DNA from: Variovorax saccharolyticus
GTDB lineage: Bacteria; Pseudomonadota; Gammaproteobacteria; Burkholderiales; Burkholderiaceae_C
Direction: 5' to 3'
DNA length: 64,000 nucleotides
NCBI RefSeq assembly: GCF_030316765.1
Contig: NZ_JASZYT010000004.1
Location: forward strand, 124,001-188,000
Part shown: one piece after another, positions 45,036 through 53,784 of the stretch
Numbering within the stretch: position 1 is the stretch's first letter
How the letters are laid out: each line of letters opens with the position of its first letter
The notes under the pieces: model-generated
What the model was told of the DNA's origin: nothing
Seen by the model: the letters and a program-made list of their open reading frames with translations, nothing else
Databases searched by the model: none
Made by a program: the position numbers and the translations under genes

Positions 45036-46025
45036 ATGACGACTCAAACCATCGAACGCGCGGCCGCGCCGCGCGGCTTGGGCATGCCTCGCGGCCGCCA
45101 GCTGGCCATCGCCGGCGCCATCGCGGCGGCCGTGGCCGCCGCCTGGCCGTGGACGGCGGGACAGTTCGTGCTGCACCTGGCCATCCTCGCCTGCATCAAC
45201 ATCGTGATCGTCAACGGGCTCTCGCTGATCGACCGCTGCGGGCAGCTGTCGTTCGGGCATTCGGCACCGGTGGCGCTCGGCGCCTATGGCTCGGTCCTGT
45301 TCTCGACGCTGTTCGGCCTGGGGACGATCGCCGCGGCCGCGCTGTCGCTGGTCGCCGGCGCGCTGCTGGCGGGGGCGCTCGGATGGGTGATCCTGCGCCT
45401 TCGCGGCGTCTACTTCGTGCTGGTCACCTTCGCTTTCGCCGAACTGGTGCGGCTGGTGCTGCTCGACGCGGCGTCGGTCACCGGCGGCGCCAACGGCATC
45501 GCGGGGATACCGCCGTTGAGCATCGGCGGCTTCGCCTTCGACAGCCGCGAGCGCTTCTATGCGCTGGCGCTGGCGCTGGCGGTCGCCTCGGTGGGGTTCA
45601 TGGTCTGGTTCTTCGCCCGCCCGCTGGGCCGCGCCATGACGGCGGTCGCGGCCAATCCGGCACTGGCGGAGTCGACCGGCCTGAACGTGCAGCGCCTGCA
45701 GGTCGTCGCCTACATCGGCGGCAGCATGCTGGCTGCGCTGGGCGGCGTGCTGACCGCGCGCTATGTCGGCTTCATCTCGCCCGAGTCCTTCGGCACCAGC
45801 GCGTCGGTGGCGTTCATCACGATGCTCGTGATCGGCGGGCGCAAGTCGCTGTTCGGCCCGATGCTCGGCGCGCTGGTGCTGACGCCGCTGCCCGAGCTCT
45901 TTCGCGGCGCGGTGCAGACGCAGCACATCTTCTATGGCGCCGCGCTGATCCTGATCCTGCGCTTCCTGCCCGGCGGGATCGCCGGGCTGCTGAGCCTCAG
46001 GGCCGCACGAGGAGCCGGCCGATGA
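45036..46025 (+). CDS. livM: ABC transporter permease, LivM type
   Basis: A 329-residue permease with an N-terminal basic leader, then multiple spans, GQLSFGHSAPVALGAYG and 'VIGGRKSLFGPMLGALVLTP' near the C-terminus. Its stop overlaps the LivG ATG by four bases. Confidence 0.91.
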   Translation: MTTQTIERAAAPRGLGMPRGRQLAIAGAIAAAVAAAWPWTAGQFVLHLAILACINIVIVNGLSLIDRCGQLSFGHSAPVALGAYGSVLFSTLFGLGTIAAAALSLVAGALLAGALGWVILRLRGVYFVLVTFAFAELVRLVLLDAASVTGGANGIAGIPPLSIGGFAFDSRERFYALALALAVASVGFMVWFFARPLGRAMTAVAANPALAESTGLNVQRLQVVAYIGGSMLAALGGVLTARYVGFISPESFGTSASVAFITMLVIGGRKSLFGPMLGALVLTPLPELFRGAVQTQHIFYGAALILILRFLPGGIAGLLSLRAARGAGR

Positions 46026-46801
46026 GCGCGATGCTGGAGATCCACGGCCTGTCGAAGCAGTTCGGCGGACTGGCGGCGGTCAAGGACCTGTCCTTCCAGG
46101 TCGGGCGCGGCGAGATCGTCGGGCTGATCGGGCCCAACGGCGCCGGCAAGACCACTGCCTTCAACACCATCAGCGGCGTGCTGCCGCCGACCCGCGGGCG
46201 CGTGCTGCTCGACGGCAAGGACGTGACCGGCCGCCGGCCCAGCGCCATCGTCGCCTCAGGCCTGGCCCGTACCTTCCAGTCGACCACGACTTTCTCCGAA
46301 GAGACGGTCGAGAAGAACATCGAGTTCGCCTTGCTGTCGCGCATCGAGGGCTCCGCGCCGCAGCGGCTGATGCGGCGCACCCACGGGCTGCTGGCGCCGC
46401 AGGCCCTGGCCGGCGAGGTCGACAAGATCCTCGACATCGTGAACATGCAGGCGTGGCGCGAAGTGCCGGCGGGCACGCTGGCCTATGGCCTGCAGAAGAA
46501 GCTCGGCATCGCGATCGGGCTCGCGGCCAAGCCCTCGGTGCTGCTGATGGACGAGCCCGCGGCGGGCCTCAACCACGAGGAATGCAACGAGCTGACGCGG
46601 CTGCTGCGCAAGCTGCAGAAAGAGCAGGGGCTGACGCTGCTGCTGGTCGAACACCACATGGCCATCGTGATGGAAGTCTGCGAGCGCATCGTGGTGCTGG
46701 TCCATGGCGAGAAGATCGCCGAGGGCAGCCCCGAGCAGATCCGCGCCAATCCGGCGGTCGTCGAAGCCTACCTTGGAGCGCCTGACTATGCCCATGCTTG
46801 A
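46022..46801 (+). CDS. livG: ABC transporter ATP-binding protein, LivG type
   Basis: A 259-residue ATPase: Walker A GPNGAGKTT, GLARTFQSTT after it, a degenerate signature LAYGLQKKLG in place of LSGGQ and Walker B VLLMDEPAAGLN. The signature departs further than usual even for LivG. It overlaps both LivM and LivF. Confidence 0.9.
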   Translation: MSAMLEIHGLSKQFGGLAAVKDLSFQVGRGEIVGLIGPNGAGKTTAFNTISGVLPPTRGRVLLDGKDVTGRRPSAIVASGLARTFQSTTTFSEETVEKNIEFALLSRIEGSAPQRLMRRTHGLLAPQALAGEVDKILDIVNMQAWREVPAGTLAYGLQKKLGIAIGLAAKPSVLLMDEPAAGLNHEECNELTRLLRKLQKEQGLTLLLVEHHMAIVMEVCERIVVLVHGEKIAEGSPEQIRANPAVVEAYLGAPDYAHA

Positions 46802-47498
46802 AGTCGAGAAAGTGCATGTGCACTACAAGCTGATGGAGGCTGTCCGATCGGTGAGCTTCCGCGTGAACAGGGGCGAGCTGGTCGCGCTGATCGGATCCAA
46901 CGGCGCGGGCAAGAGCAGCACGCTCAAGGCCATCGCGGGCAGCGTGCCGATGAGCAGCGGCGCGATCCGCCTCGACGGCGAGCCGATCCACGGACTCGGG
47001 CCCGAGCAGCGGGTGCAGCGCGGCATCGCGCTGTCGCCCGAAGGCAGACGGCTGTTCGGGCGCATGACCGTGCTGGAGAACCTGCTGGTCGGTGCGCACA
47101 CCATCAAGTCGGCGGGCGAGCGTTCGGAATCGCTGCGGCAGGTCTATGCGCTCTTTCCGCGCGTGCACGAGCGCCGCAGCCAGCTGGCGGGCTCGCTCTC
47201 GGGCGGCGAGCAGCAGATGGTCGCGATCGGCCGCGCGCTGATGGCGCGGCCGAGGCTGCTCATGCTCGACGAGCCCTCGCTCGGCATCGCGCCCAAGGTG
47301 GTGGCGGAAATCGCCGATGCGATCCGCAAGCTCAATGCGGGCGGCATGTCGATCGTGCTGGTCGAGCAGAACGCGAGGCTGGCGCTGAAGCTCGCCCACA
47401 ACGCCTATGCGCTCGAACATGGCGAGGTCGTGAAGTCGGGCAAGGGCGCGGAGCTGCTCGATGATCCCTCCATCCGCAAGGCCTACCTCGGAGTCTGA
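46788..47498 (+). CDS. livF: ABC transporter ATP-binding protein, LivF type
   Basis: A 236-residue ATPase with Walker A GSNGAGKSS, signature LSGGEQQ and Walker B LLMLDEPSLGIAP. Starts at 46788 (MPMLEV) or 46794 are both possible; GGAG upstream favours the first. It overlaps LivG by 14 bases and is followed two bases later by an amidohydrolase, which is therefore in the same operon. Confidence 0.9.
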   Translation: MPMLEVEKVHVHYKLMEAVRSVSFRVNRGELVALIGSNGAGKSSTLKAIAGSVPMSSGAIRLDGEPIHGLGPEQRVQRGIALSPEGRRLFGRMTVLENLLVGAHTIKSAGERSESLRQVYALFPRVHERRSQLAGSLSGGEQQMVAIGRALMARPRLLMLDEPSLGIAPKVVAEIADAIRKLNAGGMSIVLVEQNARLALKLAHNAYALEHGEVVKSGKGAELLDDPSIRKAYLGV

Positions 47499-47500
47499 GC

Positions 47501-48550
47501 ATGACGGAATCGGCCTTGACCCCGACACTGCAGCAGGTCGCGCACCGCCAGGCCGATCCGGCCTGGCTGGCGGCGAGCCGCGAAGAGGCGCTGGAGCCGG
47601 ACCTGCCGATGGTGGATGCCCACCATCACTTTTCCGAGCATTGGGGCGGCTACCTGCCCGACGACCTGCTGGCCGACGTGGCCGGCCACGACATCCGCGC
47701 CACGGTCTACGTGCAATGCGGCTGGCGCTACCGCAGCGACGGCCCGGAGCCGCTGCGGCCGGTGGGGGAGACGGAGTCGGTGCTGGCCGTCGCGCGCCAG
47801 GCGAACCTCGCCCAGCGCCGGACCCGGGTCGCCGCGGCCATCGTCGGCTATGCGGACCTGCGGCTGGGCGAGGCGGTCGACGAAGTGCTGGCCGCGCAGG
47901 TGGCCGCCGGCGCGGGGCGTTTCAGGGGCGTGCGCAACAGCGCTGCCTACCACGCGGAGTTCAGGCATGGCGTGCTGCCGCGCCCGATGCCGAAGCTGTA
48001 TGCCGACGCCGCGTTCCGCGAGGGCTATGCCTGCCTGGAAAGGCGGGGCCTGAGCTTCGATGCATGGATCTATCACACGCAACTGCAGGAGGTGTTCGAT
48101 CTGGCGTGCGCGTTCCCGCGCGTTCCGCTGGTCCTCGATCACATCGGCGGATTGCTCGGCGTGGCCAGCTACCAGGGGCGGCAGGGTGCGGCGCTGCAGG
48201 AGTGGCTGCCATGGATGAAGCGGCTGGCCGGATGCCCGAACGTCGTCGTCAAGCTCGGCGGCCTGGGGACGGCCGTGTTCGGCTTCGATTTCGTCGGCCG
48301 GGCGATGCCGCCGTCGTCACGCGAACTGGCCGAGGCCTGGAGACCGGTCTTCGAGCCGGTGCTGGAACTGTTCGGGCCCGAGCGCTGCCTGTTCGAGAGC
48401 AACTTCCCGGTCGATCGCAGTTCCGCCAGCTATGGCGTGGTCTGGAACGCGCTCAAGCGCATCGCGTCCGGCGCGAGCAGGGAGCACAAGGCGATGCTCT
48501 TTCACGACAACGCGGTCCGGGTCTACGGCATCGACCTCGCCGCAGCATGA
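47501..48550 (+). CDS. Amidohydrolase-family (TIM-barrel) metal-dependent hydrolase
   Basis: A 349-residue amidohydrolase 2 (COG3618-type) protein. The metal-binding HxH is in 'MVDAHHHFSEHWGGYLPDD', with further family marks LVLDHIGGLLG and FESNFPVDRSS near the C-terminus. The family includes lactonases and decarboxylases for 2-pyrone-4,6-dicarboxylate and related compounds. It is the last gene of the importer operon, so it probably acts on the imported compound. Confidence 0.87.
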   Translation: MTESALTPTLQQVAHRQADPAWLAASREEALEPDLPMVDAHHHFSEHWGGYLPDDLLADVAGHDIRATVYVQCGWRYRSDGPEPLRPVGETESVLAVARQANLAQRRTRVAAAIVGYADLRLGEAVDEVLAAQVAAGAGRFRGVRNSAAYHAEFRHGVLPRPMPKLYADAAFREGYACLERRGLSFDAWIYHTQLQEVFDLACAFPRVPLVLDHIGGLLGVASYQGRQGAALQEWLPWMKRLAGCPNVVVKLGGLGTAVFGFDFVGRAMPPSSRELAEAWRPVFEPVLELFGPERCLFESNFPVDRSSASYGVVWNALKRIASGASREHKAMLFHDNAVRVYGIDLAAA

Positions 48551-48644
48551 TGCGCTGGCTGCGGGAGCTCGGCGCCTCGCTCCATCGGCTGGTGGTCGGC
48601 TCGGGGGCCCTGGCCGAGGCGGCGTACCGCGTGCCGCCCGCGGC

Positions 48645-49226
48645 TCAGGATCGCGGCGCGCCGCCGCCCAGCGCCGACGTGAACAGCCGCTTGCCGCGTG
48701 CGCGCAGCAGCGTCACCAGCCGCTGCGCCGCCGGCGACAGATAGCCCTCCTTGCGATAGGTGACGCCGAGATGGCGTCGCAGGGTCGTCTCCTTCAGCGG
48801 CACCTCGCGCAGCGCGCTGGCCGTGCCGCTGGCGTTCAGCGTGTGGCGCGACAGGAAGCTCAGCAGATGGGTGCGTGCGATCAGGCGCGGCAGCAGCGGA
48901 ATCGAGTTGGCGTCGATCTGCGCCCTCGGGGTCGGCAGGCCGCGTGACTGGAAGGCAGCGTCGAGCCACTGCCGGCTCACGATGGTGTTGACCGGCAGCA
49001 CCCAGCGCCAGGCGAGCAGCGACTCCATGGTGATCCGCGGCAGATCGAAAACCGGGTGGTCCGGGCTGGTCGCCACCACCACCACGTCCTCGACGATCGA
49101 GTGCGTGACGAAGTCATCGTCATGCTCGGGCATCAGGCCGATCAGCAGGTCGATGCCGCCTTCGCGCAGCCTTTCGCGCAGGGCGATGCTCGGCGCGATC
49201 GTGATGTCGATGGTGGTCTCGCTGGC
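48645..49226 (-). pseudogene. LysR regulator remnant, C-terminal domain only
   Basis: These 194 codons, reading ASETTIDITIAPS to GGGAPRS, are the co-inducer-binding domain of a LysR protein, without promoter, start or DNA-binding part. Upstream of 49226 the same frame runs into sequence antisense to the neighbouring LysR gene, so the 5' half was lost by rearrangement. The fragment is an inverted, roughly 94-95% identical copy (protein level, by eye) of the C-terminus of the LysR at 49204-50112. Differences include N/D, Q/R, R/K and a different tail. Confidence 0.8.
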
Positions 49227-50090
49227 TATCCGGCTCACGCCGGTGGGCGGGCAGGCCGCCGACAAGCTGGGCCGGACCCAGCCGGCGTTGACCAAGGCGG
49301 TGCAGCGGCTGGAGGAAGCCTTCGGCGCCACGCTGTTCGAGCGCAAGGGCCGCGGCATCCGGCTCACGCCGGTGGGCGAGGTGCTGCTGGCGCGCGCCCG
49401 GCTGCTGCGCGGCGCCACCGAGGAGGCGCTGCGCGAGGTCGGCGACTTCGCCAAGGGCAACGCCGGCCACGTGCGCATCGGCAGCGGGCCGATCCCAGCC
49501 GATCACGTGCTGCCGGAGATCTGCAGCCTGCTGCTGGCAGAGGCCAGCGAGACCACCATCGACATCACCATCGCGCCGAGCATCGCGCTGCGCGAACGGC
49601 TGCGCGAAGGCGGCATCGACCTGCTCATCGGCCTGATGCCCGAGCACGACGACGACTTCGTGACCCACTCGATCGTGGAGGACGTGGTGGTGGTCGCGAC
49701 CAGCCCGGACCACCCGGTGTTCGACCTGCCGCGGATCACGATGGAGTCACTGCTGGCCTGGCGCTGGGTGCTGCCGGTGGACACCATCGTGAGCCGGCAG
49801 TGGCTCGACGCGGCCTTCCGCTCGCGCGGCCTGCCGACCCCGAAGGCGCAGATCGATGCCAACTCGATTCCGCTGCTGCCGCGGCTGATCGCGCGCACCC
49901 ACCTGCTGAGCTTCCTGTCGCGCCACACGCTGAACGCCAGCGGGGCGGCCCACGCATTGAGGGAAGTGCCCTTGAAGGAGACGACGCTGCGGCGTCAGCT
50001 CGGGGTCACCTATCGCAAGGAAGGCTACCTGTCGCCCGCGGCCCAGCGGCTTGTGGCGCTGTTGCGCTCGCGCGGCGAGAAACTGTTCTT
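48680..50090. repeat. Large imperfect inverted repeat (LysR C-termini)
   Basis: Arms of about 545 bases, roughly 48680-49226 and 49543-50090, are inverted copies of one LysR coding segment, separated by a 316-base spacer (49227-49542). The arms start exactly at GCCAGCGAGACC on each strand. Scattered base changes show that they diverged and are not a fold-back sequencing artefact. Confidence 0.75.
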
Positions 50091-50112
50091 TGCTTCGGCG
50101 CTGGAGAATTAG
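49204..50112 (+). CDS. LysR-family regulator with replaced N-terminus (probably nonfunctional)
   Basis: From AADKLGRTQPALTKAVQRLE (about 49253) to the stop this is a normal LysR protein of the TRAP/aromatic-type group, with an intact recognition helix and co-inducer domain. The first helix is missing. In its place the frame reads MSMVVSLA, which is antisense to the neighbouring remnant, then IRLTPVGGQ, whose first seven residues repeat its own later IRLTPVGE (49358 on). If translated from the ATG at 49204 it has 302 residues, near family length, but DNA binding is doubtful. The true 5' end was probably replaced during the inversion. Confidence 0.65.
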   Translation: MSMVVSLAIRLTPVGGQAADKLGRTQPALTKAVQRLEEAFGATLFERKGRGIRLTPVGEVLLARARLLRGATEEALREVGDFAKGNAGHVRIGSGPIPADHVLPEICSLLLAEASETTIDITIAPSIALRERLREGGIDLLIGLMPEHDDDFVTHSIVEDVVVVATSPDHPVFDLPRITMESLLAWRWVLPVDTIVSRQWLDAAFRSRGLPTPKAQIDANSIPLLPRLIARTHLLSFLSRHTLNASGAAHALREVPLKETTLRRQLGVTYRKEGYLSPAAQRLVALLRSRGEKLFFASALEN

Positions 50113-50156
50113 CGACAGGTGTTCGGGGCTATGGTGTGCAAACGCGAGCTGCGTAG

Positions 50157-50816
50157 GTATGGCTCGGCAGATTGGGATTCAGGCCCTGGATGGCCCCCTT
50201 CATGCCCAACGGCAAGCCCCAGCATGTGCTCGGCCTTCTGGGCAGCTTCGAAAAGGCAGCGGCTCGGAATGCGGCCATGCTCACCGCGTTGTCCGAGACG
50301 GGTGTGGCGCTTGTGGGGGTGGATCCCTCGATGACTCTTGCCTACCGCGCCGAGTACGCGAAGGCACTGGGTGCCGATCGAGCACCCAAGGTCAGTCTGC
50401 CGCAGGAATGGCTCATGCAGCAAAGCGCAAGGCTGCCGAATCTGGCACTTGATCGACGCGACACGTGGAGCCTTCTGCCCCACTGTACGGAGAAAACCAA
50501 CGCCGCCGTGGCCACAGCCGACTGGATCAAGCTCGGCCGCCGTCTCGGCATCGAGTTGGAGGTCGTGCCCAGTGGGTGCTGCGGCATGGCGGGCCTTTAC
50601 GGTCATGAGCGCGACAACCGTGCGACCTCCGAGCAGATTTACCGGCTCAGCTGGGAAAAGATCCTCGACGACCCACGGCGAGCTGGCCGCGTTCTCGCAA
50701 CGGGATACTCCTGCCGTTGCCAGGCGAGCATCATGGGGGGCGTCGAGTTGCGGCATCCGCTGCAGCTGCTGCTGGAGACCTTCAGAAAAATCACCATCAA
50801 GGATGAACTGAGATGA
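50157..50816 (+). pseudogene. C-terminal fragment of a YdiJ/D-2-hydroxyglutarate-dehydrogenase-type FeS oxidoreductase
   Basis: About 215 residues match the end of the roughly 1000-residue YdiJ family (FAD domain plus CCG FeS domain). They read LGFRPWMAPF, GKPQHVLGLLGSFEKAA, VGVDPSMTL, the CCG motif 'PSGCCGMAGLYGHE' and ATGYSCRCQ. An in-frame stop at 50154 blocks extension upstream, and a LysR gene end lies at 50112, so the first 800 residues are gone. A TTG at 50172 could start a 214-residue product. It overlaps the next gene by four bases, as an intact gene in an operon would. Confidence 0.75.
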
Positions 50817-51820
50817 AAAAATTCAAGCCATCGATTTCATTGCTTTCAGCCACTCTGGCGTTGGCCGGCTGCGCGACTGCGCCAGGTCCATCCTCGCCAT
50901 ACACGCCCAGCGAGAGGTCGATTCAGTCGCACGTCGACAAGGCCAACGCGGCAGCGGGCAGTGATCTGACGTTCCTGCTTCCGCTTTGCAAGGCCCCGGC
51001 GGCAACGGAGCCAGGCCCTGAAGAGATCAACAAGGTCATCGCGACCCAGATTGCGCGCACGGCGCCTGCGCCGATGAAGGTTTTCGACAACCTCTACTTC
51101 GTGGGTGCGGCATGGTCGAGCGCCTGGGCGATCGATACCCCCGACGGCATCATCCTCCTGGACGCGTTGAACAATCAGTTCGAAGCCGCGGCGGTGATCG
51201 AAGCCGGCCTGCGACGGGTCGGGCTGGATCCCACGCGCATCAAAACGATCGTGGTCTCGCACGGCCATGGCGATCACTACGGCGGCGCGCCCTACCTGGT
51301 GGAGAAGTACAAGGCGCGGGTCGTCATGAGCGACCTCGACTGGACGATGACCGAGACCAAGCTCGATTTCGCATCGCCGCTGTGGGGCGCGGCGCCCAAA
51401 CGGGATGTTTCGGCCCGCGATGGCGAGAAGATCACGCTGGGCGGCACGACGGTCACCTTGTACTTGACGCCTGGCCACACGGTCGGCACGGTGTCGCCGG
51501 TCTTCGATGTCACGGCGGCCGGACAACGCCATCGCGTGATGCTGTGGGGTGGCACCGCCTTCAATTTCGGCGACAAGCCCGACCGCCTCAAGAGCTACAT
51601 CGAGTCCGCCGAACGAATGAAGACGATCGCACGCCAACAAGGCATCGACGTCCTGATCTCGAATCATCCCGGCTGGGACAACGCAGTTCAGAAGATGAGC
51701 CAGCTCGCCAAGGCCAGTCAGCCGCATCCCTTCGTGGTGGGCACGCCTGCGGTGGAGCGTGCACTGACCGTGATGAGCGAATGTGCGCAGGCCACCCGCG
51801 ATCGCTATGCGATTCGGTGA
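50813..51820 (+). CDS. Metallo-beta-lactamase-fold lipoprotein, subclass B3-like
   Basis: A 335-residue MBL-fold hydrolase. The N-terminus is a lipoprotein signal with LAGC (Cys20). Zinc ligands are in SHGHGDH (149-155), with TPGHTVGT and NHPGWDN further on, the B3-like arrangement. This fits periplasmic B3-type beta-lactamases and relatives such as lactonases; the real substrate is open. It begins inside the stop of the YdiJ remnant and may have been part of that lost operon. Confidence 0.85.
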   Translation: MKKFKPSISLLSATLALAGCATAPGPSSPYTPSERSIQSHVDKANAAAGSDLTFLLPLCKAPAATEPGPEEINKVIATQIARTAPAPMKVFDNLYFVGAAWSSAWAIDTPDGIILLDALNNQFEAAAVIEAGLRRVGLDPTRIKTIVVSHGHGDHYGGAPYLVEKYKARVVMSDLDWTMTETKLDFASPLWGAAPKRDVSARDGEKITLGGTTVTLYLTPGHTVGTVSPVFDVTAAGQRHRVMLWGGTAFNFGDKPDRLKSYIESAERMKTIARQQGIDVLISNHPGWDNAVQKMSQLAKASQPHPFVVGTPAVERALTVMSECAQATRDRYAIR

Positions 51821-51841
51821 TTCGGTGATTCGGCGGCTCCC

Positions 51842-52387
51842 TCAGGCCAGGAGCTTGTCCGTGCTCATAACTGACGCGTATCCGAAACCCAGCGCAGCCA
51901 TCGATGCGGCATGCACCTGTGCAGCGGGCACTGCGGTGCCATCGAACTCCAGGTTCATGGTGGCGCACGCGTCGTGCGCGACGGTGACGGGATAGCCGAA
52001 GTCGGCAGCCGCGCGGCTGGTCGCTTCGATGCACATGTGGCTCATGGCACCGATCACGACCAGTTCCTTCACGCCTTGTGCATCGAGCAACTCCTTCAGT
52101 TGGGTGCCGCGGAACGAGTTCGGGTAGTTTTTGACGATGACCGGCTCGCCGTCCGCTGCCGCCACGGCGGGGATGATCTGCACGCCGGCGGTGCCGGGTG
52201 TGAAGACCGGTGCGTCCGGCCGGGCGCCCTCATGGCGGACATGGATGAGCAATTCGCCTTTGGCCCGCGCCGCCGCGATCACGCGGGCGGCATTGGCCAA
52301 GGCGGCTTCGAGGCCGACCAGCGGCAGCTTGCCAGTCTGGAGGTATTCGTTCTGGAGATCGACGACGAGGGTGGCGCGTTTGGTCAT
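51842..52387 (-). CDS. Isochorismatase-family cysteine hydrolase
   Basis: A 181-residue hydrolase with the complete catalytic triad Asp10 (VVDLQNEY), Lys86 (VIVKNYPN) and Cys119 (SHMCIEA). The family hydrolyses isochorismate, nicotinamide or small amides. The start at 52387 has AAGGA upstream. It is divergent from a GlxA-type regulator gene (52513), a very common pairing. Confidence 0.88.
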   Translation of the reverse strand: MTKRATLVVDLQNEYLQTGKLPLVGLEAALANAARVIAAARAKGELLIHVRHEGARPDAPVFTPGTAGVQIIPAVAAADGEPVIVKNYPNSFRGTQLKELLDAQGVKELVVIGAMSHMCIEATSRAAADFGYPVTVAHDACATMNLEFDGTAVPAAQVHAASMAALGFGYASVMSTDKLLA

Positions 52388-52512
52388 GTGGTGGCGTCCT
52401 TCTTTCAATGGGCCTTGGGTTCATCGGCTGGATGCGTGCGAATCGGGATCCGGTTTTCGCGCCGCGCAGGCTGAATTCTCGGGAAGCCCCGGCCATCGCA
52501 CCATTGGCCTGA

Positions 52513-53514
52513 ATGACTGCGTTCGAAAGAATCGGGCCAAAATGCGGTATGCAGCCCCTCCGTGTCGCCGTGCTCGCCTTCGATGGCGTCAGCCTGTTCC
52601 ATCTCTCCGTGCCCGGCATCGTTTTCGGCGTGCAGCCACCACCCGATGACCTGCCGAAGTACGCAGTGGGGTACTGCGCACTCACGCCCGGCCGCGTGCG
52701 ATGCGATCAGGGAATGGAATTGGAGGTGCCTGGCGGTCTGGATGCGATGGTCGCAGCCGACATCGTGGTGGTGCCCGCCTGGAACCACCCCGAGATCGCG
52801 GCGCCTCTCGCGCTGACGGATGCACTGCGCCAAGCCCACGCGCGCGGTGCCCAGGTCATCGGTCTGTGCCTGGGTGCGTTCGTGCTGGGGGATGCGGGCC
52901 TGCTCGATGGTCGGCGTGCGACCACCCATTGGGCCTGCCGCGAACTTTTCGCCCAGCGCTTTCCCAAGACGCACTTCCATCCCGATGTGCTGTATGTCGA
53001 TGATGGCAACGTCATCACGTCGGCCGGGACCGTCGCGGCCATCGACTGCTGTCTGCACATCCTGCGCTTGCGCCACGGGACCGATGTCGCCAACCGCGTG
53101 GCGCGCTTGCTGGTGACGCCGCCGCATCGCCAAGGCGGCCAGGCGCAGTACATTGAACAACCCGTTCCTGCCCTGTCGAGCGAGGCGCGCTTGCCCGGGG
53201 TGCTGGAGTGGGCGCGCTCGCATCTGTCGGACCCGCTGTCGCTCGATGCGATGGCGGACGTGGCGCGGATGAGCCGGCGAACCTTCACCCGACGCTTTCG
53301 CGAAGCCACGGGCGTGACGGTGAGCAAGTGGCTGTCGGCAGAACGCATCGGCAGGGCCCAGCAACTGCTGGAAACCACTGACATGACCATCGAACAGGTT
53401 GCGGCGGAAGCAGGTTTCGGCACATCGTTGTCGTTGCGCCAGCACTTTGCCGACCAGGTGCGCACATCACCCTCTTCTTACAGACGGGCCTTTCGCGACG
53501 GCAACGTTTGCTGA
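52513..53514 (+). CDS. GlxA-type AraC-family transcriptional regulator
   Basis: A 333-residue regulator. The N-terminal DJ-1/PfpI-like domain has the nucleophile elbow 'GLCLGAFVLGDAGLLDGRRA'. The C-terminal AraC domain (about 225-325) has SLDAMADVARMSRRTFTRRF and the second helix-turn-helix 'IEQVAAEAGFGTSLSLRQHF'. It is likely the regulator of the divergent isochorismatase-like gene. An in-frame ATG at 52549 (MQPLRVAV) is an equally plausible start. Confidence 0.88.
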   Translation: MTAFERIGPKCGMQPLRVAVLAFDGVSLFHLSVPGIVFGVQPPPDDLPKYAVGYCALTPGRVRCDQGMELEVPGGLDAMVAADIVVVPAWNHPEIAAPLALTDALRQAHARGAQVIGLCLGAFVLGDAGLLDGRRATTHWACRELFAQRFPKTHFHPDVLYVDDGNVITSAGTVAAIDCCLHILRLRHGTDVANRVARLLVTPPHRQGGQAQYIEQPVPALSSEARLPGVLEWARSHLSDPLSLDAMADVARMSRRTFTRRFREATGVTVSKWLSAERIGRAQQLLETTDMTIEQVAAEAGFGTSLSLRQHFADQVRTSPSSYRRAFRDGNVC

Positions 53515-53784
53515 AGCGAAGTCGCCTCATCCCATCGAGCGCATGAATTGCTGGACGCCTTTCGCCAGCATGTTTGCCAAGCGCGCGTACTGCAAGGTTT
53601 CTCAGAATCCGATTTTGCGGGCGCCGGATCTCCCAAGCGCACTTCGGCTTTTGGGTCGCAAAGCAGACATCTAACTTGCTGCCACGAATGTCTGCAACCG
53701 CTGCACAACAGCCACACGACGGGCGCTGGTGCGGACAAGCCAGCAGCCTTTCCACGATCACCGGCAGTCCTTTGCTGCCCGCGA

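Noticed and set aside
48547..48744. Small open frame after the amidohydrolase (MMRWLRELGASLHRL...)
   Set aside because: Its second half is antisense to the LysR remnant. It has no ribosome site and no recognisable domain.
49227..49478. Upstream extension of the minus-strand LysR remnant
   Set aside because: This part is antisense to the DNA-binding region of the plus-strand LysR gene; real homology stops at 49226.
48680..50090. Inverted repeat as a sequencing or assembly fold-back artefact
   Set aside because: The arms differ at many bases and about ten residues, and their C-terminal tails differ, which a fold-back copy would not show.
51811..51834. Three copies of GATTCGGT around the stop codon of the metallo-beta-lactamase-fold gene
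   Set aside because: Loss or gain of a unit leaves the same stop codon, so phase variation is unlikely. It looks like simple slippage.
53515..53784. Gap between the GlxA-type gene and the repeat lipoprotein
   Set aside because: Short open frames on both strands cross it, but none has a ribosome site, normal composition or resemblance to a family. I see no gene in it.
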